Part shown: one piece after another, positions 1-4,879 of the stretch | Numbering within the stretch: the stretch's first letter is position 1 | Layout: every line of letters begins with the position of its first letter | Assembly: GCA_030604585.1 (NCBI GenBank) | Contig: JAUVVP010000045.1 | Span: forward strand, 1-8,946 | Direction of reading: 5' to 3' | Length of the DNA: 8,946 bases | Origin: Planctomycetota bacterium | Lineage (GTDB): Bacteria; Planctomycetota; Brocadiia; SM23-32 | Program-made: the position numbers and the translations under genes | Notes under the pieces: generated by a model | The model's input: the letters and a program-made list of their open reading frames with translations, nothing else | Databases searched by the model: none | What the model was told of the DNA's origin: nothing

Positions 1-271
1 CCTGCCTTGTCGTGACGTGGGGCACGCCGCCGGCGTACTTCTTCGACACGTTGGCAAGAGCGCGTATCTGGTCGTGTAGCAGCACTCCACCGGGCAACCG
101 CACGCGCATCATGAAGGCGCCCTCCTCCCGTTGCTCATAGACGCCCTGCGGCACCCGAAACGAGCGGTACTGAGCGGCCGAGATGGCCCCTTCTTTGAAG
201 CGCTGCGTTTCGGTCTTGAACCTGTCCAGGTCCTCCTTCAGGGTTGGGGGCAGGTTGTAGGTTGTCTCCAT
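1..271 (-). CDS. Siroheme nitrite/sulfite reductase, N-terminal part (runs off left edge)
   Basis: The 90 visible codons encode the first ferredoxin-like half-domain of the assimilatory sulfite/nitrite reductase family. The stretches FRVPQGVYEQREEGAFMMRV (residues about 39-58), RLPGG, and KKYAGG..HVTTRQ near the cut are characteristic. The siroheme and 4Fe-4S cysteines lie further along and are outside the window. In this family sulfite (or nitrite) is reduced by six electrons in the cytoplasm. As the last visible gene of a cysteine operon that also has CysH, sulfite reduction to sulfide is the likely job. The ATG at 271 is preceded by a good GAGGAG ribosome site. The gap to the cysM-like gene upstream is 103 bases. 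Sulfite versus nitrite specificity cannot be settled from this fragment. Confidence 0.85.
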   Translation of the reverse strand, partial: METTYNLPPTLKEDLDRFKTETQRFKEGAISAAQYRSFRVPQGVYEQREEGAFMMRVRLPGGVLLHDQIRALANVSKKYAGGVPHVTTRQ

Positions 272-374
272 TGTGTTTCTCCTCGCTTCCGGGGAGGGGC
301 CAACGAGGATGCGGGCGGGTCTTGGTCGGGGTGGGGGACGCAGGCCGGCCGCTCGCCCGGGACGCTGCCGCGTC

Positions 375-1370
375 TCAGGCCGTCGGCTTCCCCTCATCTC
401 CCAGGACATCTTCGAAGAAGCTGCCGTACTTCAGCCCGCTGTCCGGGGAGACGGCCACGGCAAGCCCGTCTCGTTCTCCGGCCAATTCTACGGCGGCATG
501 CACGATGGCGCCAGTGGAGGGCCCGACCATCAGCGCTTCTTCACGGAAAAGCCGCTTGGTCATTGCGTAGGCCGCCTCATCGTCCACGCGGACCACGCGG
601 TCAATGACGCTGCGGTCGAAGATGGCGGGAGGCTTCGACTCTTGGAGGTTCTTCAGCCCCGGAAGCCTGTGCCCTTTCTGCGGTTCGATGGCGATCACCT
701 CGACCTGAGGGTCCTGCTCCTTCAGGTATCTGCCGACCCCCGTGATGGTGCCGCAGGTGCCGAGGCCCGCAAGGAAAAGCCGCACCTGCCCTTCGGTCTG
801 GTTCCATATCTCCGGCCCGGTGGTCTCGTAGTGGGCCTTGACGTTGTCGCGGTTCTCGTACTGGTTGGGCATAACGTAGCGGCCCTGGTTGGCCTCACTG
901 TCCACGAACGAGTGCGCCAGGGCGATGGCGCCGTCCTTGGGATGGTCCACGGGGCAGAGGTCGTCGGGCGTCGGCCAGACCTCGGCTCCCAGCATGCGCA
1001 GCAGGAGCTTCTTCTCCTCCGGGATGCCGTCAGGAACCGTAACCGTGAGCTTCTTTCCCATCAGCGCGGCCAGGGCGGCCAGCGCAAGCCCCGTGTTGCC
1101 GGAGGTCGGCTCGACCAGCGTCTTGCCGTCCAGTTCGCCCCGCTCCTCCATGCCCTTGAGCATGTAGTCTGCCACGCGGTCTTTGATCGAGCCGAAGGGG
1201 TTGAACCATTCCAGTTTCAGGTAAAGCTGGAACTCTCCGGGCGGGACGACGCGGTTCAGGCGGACAAGTGGGGTCGGGTTCTCGGGAGTGGCTATCAGGT
1301 CCCGCACGTTATCGTAGCGGCGCAGGGCCGGGCTCGCCTCGAGATGTCTCGATTCGGTCGCTCTACTCAT
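375..1370 (-). CDS. cysM: PLP-dependent cysteine synthase, CysM (thiocarboxylate-dependent type)
   Basis: This 331-residue protein is a fold-type II PLP enzyme of the cysteine synthase family. The PLP lysine is K63 in NPFGSIKDR. The substrate loop SGNTG is at 90-94, the phosphate-binding loop GTCGT is at about 205-209, and PSTGA lies near residue 290. Its position directly after mec, with cysO and an E1-like gene just upstream, argues that it takes sulfur from CysO thiocarboxylate rather than free sulfide, as mycobacterial CysM does. The segment LPGLKNLQES aligns by eye with the mycobacterial ALRN segment. That segment holds the arginine linked to O-phosphoserine use, and here the position is lysine (K240), so O-phosphoserine is plausible but unproven. 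The ATG at 1370 overlaps the end of mec by 8 bases and is preceded by GGAGGAG, which implies translational coupling. An ordinary O-acetylserine sulfhydrylase is the alternative. Confidence 0.9.
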   Translation of the reverse strand: MSRATESRHLEASPALRRYDNVRDLIATPENPTPLVRLNRVVPPGEFQLYLKLEWFNPFGSIKDRVADYMLKGMEERGELDGKTLVEPTSGNTGLALAALAALMGKKLTVTVPDGIPEEKKLLLRMLGAEVWPTPDDLCPVDHPKDGAIALAHSFVDSEANQGRYVMPNQYENRDNVKAHYETTGPEIWNQTEGQVRLFLAGLGTCGTITGVGRYLKEQDPQVEVIAIEPQKGHRLPGLKNLQESKPPAIFDRSVIDRVVRVDDEAAYAMTKRLFREEALMVGPSTGAIVHAAVELAGERDGLAVAVSPDSGLKYGSFFEDVLGDEGKPTA

Positions 1371-1773
1371 CTATCTCCTCCATGGACTGCCGGACCATCT
1401 GACCGTCCTGCAAGCGCCAGGCGGCGTGTTGGATGCGCCCGTCCCCCAGCGCCGTGATCAGGTAGACGGCCCCTTCAACCGCCTGCCCCACGTCCCAGGG
1501 CGACGGCACGGCGTCGCCCACGGGGTGGGAGTGGTAGTAGCCCACGATGCGCGCCTCCCCGCCGGCCTCTCGCGCCACCGCCCGGATGTGCGCCCGGTGC
1601 CCGAGCACGTACCTGTCGTGCGGGCGCTGCGTTTCGGCGTTCTGCGCTTCGATCGCTTCGGTCACGATTGCCGGCTCGTCGGGCCGGCTCAGCAGGATGC
1701 CGCAGCATTCGGCGGGCGAGCTGCGGCGCGCATGCCGCGCGATCCGTTCCAGCACCGGGCGCAGTACCTTCAC
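1363..1773 (-). CDS. mec: Mec-type JAMM/MPN+ zinc metalloprotease
   Basis: This 136-residue single-domain JAMM protein has every catalytic element in place: E22 in SPAECCGILLS, H81 and H83 in YYHSHP, S91 and D94, with the canonical spacing H-x-H-x7-S-x2-D. In mycobacteria, Mec hydrolyses the CysO-cysteine adduct made by CysM and releases cysteine. Relatives such as QbsD and HcyD also trim short tails after the Gly-Gly of ThiS-like carriers. Here the carrier encoded nearby ends GG-Ala-Trp-Ala, so this protein may do both jobs. The start is GTG at 1773, preceded by GGTGGGAG; no ATG is available nearby. The end overlaps the cysM start by 8 bases. A 128-base gap containing a dispersed repeat separates it from the E1-like gene upstream. 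Confidence 0.9.
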   Translation of the reverse strand: MKVLRPVLERIARHARRSSPAECCGILLSRPDEPAIVTEAIEAQNAETQRPHDRYVLGHRAHIRAVAREAGGEARIVGYYHSHPVGDAVPSPWDVGQAVEGAVYLITALGDGRIQHAAWRLQDGQMVRQSMEEIDE

Positions 1774-1901
1774 GACGCTCCCACCTCTAACAAGAAGAAC
1801 TCACCGCCGAGGGCGCAGAGAACGCCGAGCCGAAAAAGCTCCAATCGATATTGCTCTGCAACGGTCTCTGCGTGCTCTGCGGTTCATTCTGTTGCGGCAT
1901 C
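1774..1901. repeat. Intergenic inverted repeat of the CGCAGAGA type
   Basis: The gap between the E1-like gene and mec holds two imperfect inverted arms. The plus-strand arm at about 1801-1824 reads ACCGCCGAGGGCGCAGAGAA. The arm at about 1863-1888 has the reverse complement GAACCGCAGAGCACGCAGAG. About 18 of 24 positions match when the arms are paired. The 35-40 bases between them are AT-richer than the surroundings. The words CGCAGAG and ACCGC-GAG are typical of short dispersed non-coding repeats seen in many environmental bacteria. A further degenerate copy appears near 4926-4962. The element sits inside an otherwise tight operon, so it is probably an insertion transcribed with it. Confidence 0.6.
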
Positions 1902-2723
1902 TTAGACCTGCGGCTCTATGGCGCAGGCCACATCGTATTCCACCAGGTCGGTAATGCGCGGGGCGGCGCCGCAGAGAGGGCAATCGGGGTCCGGCGTCCT
2001 CTTTGCCGTCCTGAATCCGTTCTCGAGCGCGTCGTAGACGAGCAAGCGCTCGGACAGTAGCTCTCCGATCCCCAGCAGGAGCTTCAGGGCCTCCGTCGCC
2101 TGAAGGGTGCCCATAACGCCGACAACTGCACCGAGCACCCCGGCCTGCCGGCAGCTCGGCACCAGCCCCGGCGGCGGGGGTTCCGGCACGAAGCATCGGT
2201 AGCAAGGATTGCCCTGCCCGGGCAGGACCGTCATAAGCTGACCCTCGAAGCGAAGCACCGCCGCCGAAACGAGCGGGACGCCCTCGAACCGGCAGCAGTC
2301 GGCCACCAGGAAGCGCGTGGGGAAGTTGTCGCTGCCGTCCAGGACCACGTCGTAGCCCCGCACCACCTGCCGTATGTTGTCGGCCCCGAGCCTTTCGGCA
2401 AAGGCCTGGACTTCGCAGTCGGGGTTGATGTCGCGGATGGCCTCCTCGGCCGAGGCCACCTTGCTCCTGCCCAGGTCCGAGGTGCCGTGGATGATCTGGC
2501 GCTGAAGATTGGACAGCTCCACGGCGTCCCCGTCGGCAACGCCGAGCCTGCCGACGCCGGCCGCCGCCAGGTAAAGCAGCGCGGGCGAGCCGAGCCCCCC
2601 CGCGCCAACCACCAGCGCGCTGGAGCTCAGCAGCCTCCTCTGGCCCCGCACGTCCACTTCCGGGAGCAGGATGTGGCGGGAGTACCTGAGGATCTGATCC
2701 TGGGTGAATTCCATCTCGCTCAT
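1902..2723 (-). CDS. moeB: MoeB/ThiF-family E1-like sulfur-carrier adenylyltransferase
   Basis: This 273-residue protein matches the MoeB/ThiF/HesA family in length and motifs. It has the nucleotide loop GAGGLGSP (40-47), DGDAVELSNLQRQ (64-76), and D129-G-S-D-N-F. Zinc-binding pairs are at C174/C177 and C248/C251, and the candidate catalytic cysteine is C191 in VPSC. Such enzymes adenylate the C-terminal glycine of a ThiS/MoaD-like protein in the cytoplasm, after which a sulfur donor makes the thiocarboxylate. There is no C-terminal rhodanese domain, unlike mycobacterial MoeZ. Sulfur must therefore come from elsewhere, perhaps sulfide or a cysteine desulfurase. The neighbouring CysO-like gene is the obvious substrate. 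The ATG at 2723 has GGAG five bases upstream; an internal ATG at 2714 is a weaker alternative. Its C-terminus is followed by the repeat-containing gap before mec. Confidence 0.92.
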   Translation of the reverse strand: MSEMEFTQDQILRYSRHILLPEVDVRGQRRLLSSSALVVGAGGLGSPALLYLAAAGVGRLGVADGDAVELSNLQRQIIHGTSDLGRSKVASAEEAIRDINPDCEVQAFAERLGADNIRQVVRGYDVVLDGSDNFPTRFLVADCCRFEGVPLVSAAVLRFEGQLMTVLPGQGNPCYRCFVPEPPPPGLVPSCRQAGVLGAVVGVMGTLQATEALKLLLGIGELLSERLLVYDALENGFRTAKRTPDPDCPLCGAAPRITDLVEYDVACAIEPQV

Positions 2724-2764
2724 CTGACTCCACTATGGGTGTTCGCACGGCAAGAGACACACTT

Positions 2765-2812
2765 CGTCCTCAGCGAGTCCGCCGGTGGCGGACGACGACG
2801 AGAGCGAGGACG
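2765..2812. other. Stem-loop in the cysO-moeB gap
   Basis: The 133-base gap between the carrier gene and the E1-like gene contains a perfect hairpin: GTCCGCC (2777-2783), loop GGT, GGCGGAC (2787-2793). It is nested inside an outer pair, CGTCCTC (2765-2771) with GAGGACG (2806-2812). No T-run follows on the minus strand, so it does not look like an intrinsic terminator. It may stabilise the mRNA or set unequal expression of carrier and enzyme; both roles are inferred. Confidence 0.45.
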
Positions 2813-2856
2813 ATTCGTCAGCGAGCGCATCTTGCGCCAATGCGAAGTTCACTAAG

Positions 2857-3129
2857 TCAAGCCCAGGCGCCACCTGCAATGGCCGACAGGATGGTAATGG
2901 TATCGCCGTCCGCCACGGGGGTGTCCAGCCCCTGCAAGCGGCGGATGTCCTCGCCCTCGTTGACATGGACGTTGAAGTGACGGCGCAGCTTGCCACTGTC
3001 GTCGCAGAGCCGCTCGCGGATGCCCAGATGCTCCACGACCTCTCCCACCGTCGCGCCTTCGGCCTGGGCCTCCTGCTTGCCGTCAAACAGGCTCCTCAGC
3101 GCCCCGGCCGTCCTGAGCGTAATCGCCAT
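2857..3129 (-). CDS. cysO: CysO-like sulfur-carrier protein (ThiS/MoaD family), ends GG-AWA
   Basis: This 90-residue beta-grasp protein resembles mycobacterial CysO. Shared features are a middle segment KLRRHFNVHVNEGEDIR (about 47-63), then GLDTPVADGDTITILSAIAGG. The Gly-Gly at 86-87 is the expected site of adenylation and thiocarboxylation. It is followed by three extra residues, Ala-Trp-Ala, and then TGA, checked codon by codon at 2857-2877. A carrier with a C-terminal extension cannot be activated until it is trimmed, and the JAMM protease two genes downstream could do this. The thiocarboxylate would then be the sulfur donor for CysM. The ATG at 3129 is preceded by GGGGAG and GAGG. The 62-base gap from cysH fits operon membership. 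A MoaD role in molybdopterin synthesis is less likely given the cysH, mec and cysM neighbours. Confidence 0.9.
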   Translation of the reverse strand: MAITLRTAGALRSLFDGKQEAQAEGATVGEVVEHLGIRERLCDDSGKLRRHFNVHVNEGEDIRRLQGLDTPVADGDTITILSAIAGGAWA

Positions 3130-3191
3130 TCTACCTCATCTCCCCTGGCTCGGGTCCTTCCCGACCGCCTCACAGTCGTGGTCCGCCCGGT

Positions 3192-3908
3192 TCAGATCTG
3201 GTAGTCCTGCTTCAGGGGCCTGGTGTGAATGCCGCACTCGCCGCCGCACTTGCTGGTGCCGACCCAGCGGCCGGCGCGTTCGTCCTGGCTTGCGGTGATG
3301 CGCGTGCACGGTGAGCAGCCGAGCGAACGATACCCCTTGGCGTAGAGCGGGTTGACGGGCACGCGGTTCAACGCCACGTACTGCCACACCTCCCTCTCAT
3401 ACCAGATGAGGATCGGGTTGAGCTTCACCAGGTCCTTGTCGCGCTCCTCGACCTCCTGAAACTCGGTGCGCGTCCGCCCCTCGGTGCAGCGCAGCCCCGT
3501 AACCCAGCAGGCCACGTCCATCTCTTCGATGGCGCGCCGGGTCGGCTCGACCTTCAGGATATCGCAGCAGCGGTCCGGGTCGGTCCTGTAGAGCTCGGCC
3601 GGGATCGTCTGCTCGCTGCTGTAGACCCTCAGCTCCGGGCAGCGGGCGACCTCGCGATTCATGAACTCGACGGTCTCCTTCGGCTTGAAGCGCGTAGTGA
3701 CCACGAAGCCACGGATGTTCGGACTGACGCGCTTGGCCAGGTGCCATACGGCGACGGAGTCCTTGCCCAGGCTGTTGGCCACCACGAGCCTATCGCCATA
3801 CGCCCGGTATGCCTGCTCGATGAGGTGCAAGGACCGCTCGACCTTCTGGGCGAAGTTGAGGCCCTCGACCAGGCCCTTCACATCCTCCTGAACGACGCTG
3901 ACCGGCAT
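3192..3908 (-). CDS. cysH: APS/PAPS reductase, CysH family with 4Fe-4S cysteines
   Basis: This 238-residue member of the PAPS-reductase PP-loop family has the nucleotide loop SLGKDS at 46-51. The cysteine set of 4Fe-4S assimilatory APS reductases is present: C114-C115 in DRCCDILK, and C198 and C201 in GCSPCTR. The redox-active cysteine is C225 in ECGIH near the C-terminus. GLRCTEGRTRTEF (138-150) is the usual substrate-loop region. It reduces activated sulfate to sulfite in the cytoplasm, which the sulfite reductase at the operon end would take to sulfide. Because the cluster cysteines are present, APS is the more likely substrate. The ATG at 3908 follows AAGGAGAG. The protein ends DYQI, the same last three residues as the gene upstream. 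ATP sulfurylase is not in the window. Confidence 0.93.
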   Translation of the reverse strand: MPVSVVQEDVKGLVEGLNFAQKVERSLHLIEQAYRAYGDRLVVANSLGKDSVAVWHLAKRVSPNIRGFVVTTRFKPKETVEFMNREVARCPELRVYSSEQTIPAELYRTDPDRCCDILKVEPTRRAIEEMDVACWVTGLRCTEGRTRTEFQEVEERDKDLVKLNPILIWYEREVWQYVALNRVPVNPLYAKGYRSLGCSPCTRITASQDERAGRWVGTSKCGGECGIHTRPLKQDYQI

Positions 3909-3929
3909 GGAGAACTCTCCTTGGTGCTA

Positions 3930-4151
3930 TCAGATCTGGTACTCGGGCGGCCTCGGCCGACCGAACGACAGGCGGGTGCAAACCCGCTCGTGCGCGTAGT
4001 ACAGAGCAACCTTGAACACAGCGTCCACCGTCCCAATGGCCGCAGCGAAGCGCAACTGACCGGTAATCCCCCACGCCACCGCGCCGGTTATGACCAGACC
4101 GCCGAGGCGATAGCTCAGAGCTTTGGCCAGGCTTCTGCGACGGGACTCCAC
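3930..4151 (-). CDS. DUF2061 small membrane protein
   Basis: This 73-residue protein has the DUF2061 pattern: a basic start (VESRRRSLAKALSYR), one hydrophobic segment around 17-31 (GGLVITGAVAWGITG), and a second around 33-51. The motif YYAHERVCTRLSFGR follows (compare the family's HER-W-R--FGR ending). The family has no established biochemical role that I can name, but it is repeatedly found beside or fused to sulfate-assimilation genes, which fits its place 21 bases before cysH. A membrane role linked to sulfate or sulfite handling is only an inference. The start is GTG at 4151, because no ATG exists in frame. The GAGGAGG ribosome site is 11 bases away, and a small hairpin fills the gap. The protein ends EYQI, matching the end of CysH. 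Confidence 0.75.
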   Translation of the reverse strand: MESRRRSLAKALSYRLGGLVITGAVAWGITGQLRFAAAIGTVDAVFKVALYYAHERVCTRLSFGRPRPPEYQI

Positions 4152-4169
4152 GGCGTCTCACGCCTCCTC
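4152..4169 (-). promoter_or_regulatory. Ribosome site with hairpin in the spacer before the DUF2061 start
   Basis: On the minus strand the strong Shine-Dalgarno GAGGAGG (4163-4169) is 11 bases from the GTG start at 4151, longer than ideal. The spacer folds as GGCGT-gag-ACGCC (4152-4164), a five-base-pair hairpin that would bring the two closer. A nearer GTG inside this hairpin is in a different frame and does not open the DUF2061 frame. Confidence 0.5.
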
Positions 4170-4188
4170 ACCTGCCGCTTGCTGCGAT

Positions 4189-4253
4189 CCGCCTGGCCGG
4201 GACGGGGGACAAGGGCTGCCAGGTCACCCGTCCCCTGCCCCGGTCTCAGGCGG
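4189..4253 (-). promoter_or_regulatory. Structured 5' leader of the sulfur operon with competing helices
   Basis: Between the regulator and the DUF2061 gene, the RNA of the minus strand can form an outer helix pairing 4247-4253 with 4189-4195 (CCGCCTG with CAGGCGG). An inner helix pairs 4227-4234 with 4199-4206 (GGGACGGG with CCCGTCCC). A third helix, 4218-4223 with 4192-4197 (CCTGGC with GCCAGG), shares bases with the outer one and cannot coexist with it. Mutually exclusive helices upstream of a biosynthetic operon fit an attenuator or riboswitch. I could not match it to the SAM, cobalamin, TPP or Moco riboswitch consensus by eye, and no U-tract follows. Confidence 0.4.
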
Positions 4254-4286
4254 TTCCCCCAGTGTCGCGGGGGATACACGAGTATT

Positions 4287-4304
4287 CCGACCGATTCGGT
4301 CGGG
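4287..4304 (-). promoter_or_regulatory. Candidate Rrf2/IscR-type operator upstream of the cysteine operon
   Basis: CCGACCGATTCGGTCGG at 4287-4303 is a perfect inverted repeat with eight-base arms around one central base. Read on the minus strand it is CCCGAC-N7-GTCGG, the same geometry as the IscR type 1 site (YYGAC-N7-GTCRR). It lies after the regulator gene and before DUF2061-cysH, where a repressor of the downstream genes would act. No convincing -35/-10 pair was found beside it. Confidence 0.55.
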
Positions 4305-4369
4305 TACGCCCTACAAAAAAACGTTCTTGCCGGTTGCTCAACATCCGAGGTCGTAGCTTTGCCCGGGCG

Positions 4370-4816
4370 TCAAATGGCATAGGTCGGCACGTATCGGCGG
4401 CCGCGCCGCCGGTCCTCCTCCACCAGGTCCTGAAGCGTGGTGCTGTCGTAGACCTCGGACACAGCCCCTCGGACCTTCTCCCACATGCCCAGGAAGACGC
4501 AGTCCCCGTGCAGCGGGCAGTGCTCTTTCGGGTCGCCCGTCACACAGCCGACGGGCCCGATCGGTCCCTCGACGAAGCGTATCACCTCGCCAACGGTCAG
4601 GCCCCGGGGAGGGCGCACCAGCAGGTAGCCGCCCTCGGCGCCACGTCGCGACTCGACGAACCCCCCGTGCTTCAACTGGCTGAGTATCACTTCCAGGAAG
4701 CGAGGGGGAATGGCCTGGGCCTCGGCGACCTCGGCGATCTTAGTCGGGCCCAGGCCGCTGCGTTTGGCCAGCTCGAAGAGGGCGCGCAGCGCGTACTGGC
4801 ATTTCTGAGAGACCAT
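4370..4816 (-). CDS. Rrf2-family transcriptional regulator with Fe-S cysteines
   Basis: From the ATG at 4816 this is a 148-residue Rrf2 protein. The N-terminus MVSQKCQYALRAL is the family signature. A winged helix-turn-helix follows (IAEVAEAQAIPPRFLEVILS, about 28-47, then LKHGGFVESRRGAEGGYLL). A dimerisation helix precedes three cysteines, C91, C100 and C106 (C-x8-C-x5-C), suited to an Fe-S cluster as in IscR or NsrR. Regulators of this family include IscR (Fe-S status) and CymR (cysteine). Placement at the head of a sulfate-to-cysteine operon suggests control by cysteine, sulfide or Fe-S supply. The frame extends to a TTG at 4834, but AAAGGAA at 4823-4829 is correctly spaced only for the ATG, so that start was chosen. 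An IscR-type site overlaps its own promoter, implying autoregulation. Confidence 0.88.
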   Translation of the reverse strand: MVSQKCQYALRALFELAKRSGLGPTKIAEVAEAQAIPPRFLEVILSQLKHGGFVESRRGAEGGYLLVRPPRGLTVGEVIRFVEGPIGPVGCVTGDPKEHCPLHGDCVFLGMWEKVRGAVSEVYDSTTLQDLVEEDRRRGRRYVPTYAI

Positions 4817-4830
4817 TTGGCGTTCCTTTG

Positions 4831-4848
4831 TCAACTAAACCAATCGGG
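4831..4848 (-). promoter_or_regulatory. Candidate autoregulatory operator at the regulator promoter
   Basis: Minus-strand CCCGAT-N7-GTTGA (4831-4848) directly abuts the -10 box and covers the predicted start point. It has the same half-site spacing as the stronger palindrome at 4287-4304 and shares 10 of 18 bases, with nearly all differences being transitions. A repressor here would block the promoter. The symmetry of this copy is weak. Confidence 0.4.
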
Positions 4849-4877
4849 ATAATACTATATGATTGGCCTCGTGTCAA
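4849..4877 (-). promoter_or_regulatory. Sigma70-type promoter of the Rrf2 regulator
   Basis: On the minus strand TTGACA (4872-4877) is followed by exactly 17 bases and TATTAT (4849-4854), close to the sigma70 consensus. Transcription would start near 4842, giving a leader of about 26 bases ahead of the ATG. It may drive the whole sulfur operon. Confidence 0.75.
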
Positions 4878-4879
4878 GC

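Noticed and set aside
273..1457. Long plus-strand open frame opposite cysM
   Set aside because: It is antisense to a clear PLP enzyme with all motifs; the open frame is a by-product of GC-rich codons.
2724..2841. 36-codon frame (starting MRSLTNRPRSRRR) in the cysO-moeB gap, ending in an ATGA overlap with moeB
   Set aside because: No ribosome site, and its codons simply follow the stem-loop. Very basic composition without any motif.
4165..4300. SAM, cobalamin, TPP or Moco riboswitch in the operon leader
   Set aside because: The conserved core words of these classes are not present in order on the minus strand; only the presence of competing helices is supported.
4312..4345. Intrinsic terminator after the Rrf2 gene (T7 run on the minus strand)
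   Set aside because: A run of seven T follows, but the preceding sequence forms only a four-base-pair stem (GTTG-ag-CAAC) that is not adjacent to it.
4817..4834. TTG start six codons upstream for the Rrf2 gene
   Set aside because: The Shine-Dalgarno AAAGGAA lies inside this extension and is correctly spaced only for the ATG at 4816, where the family signature begins.
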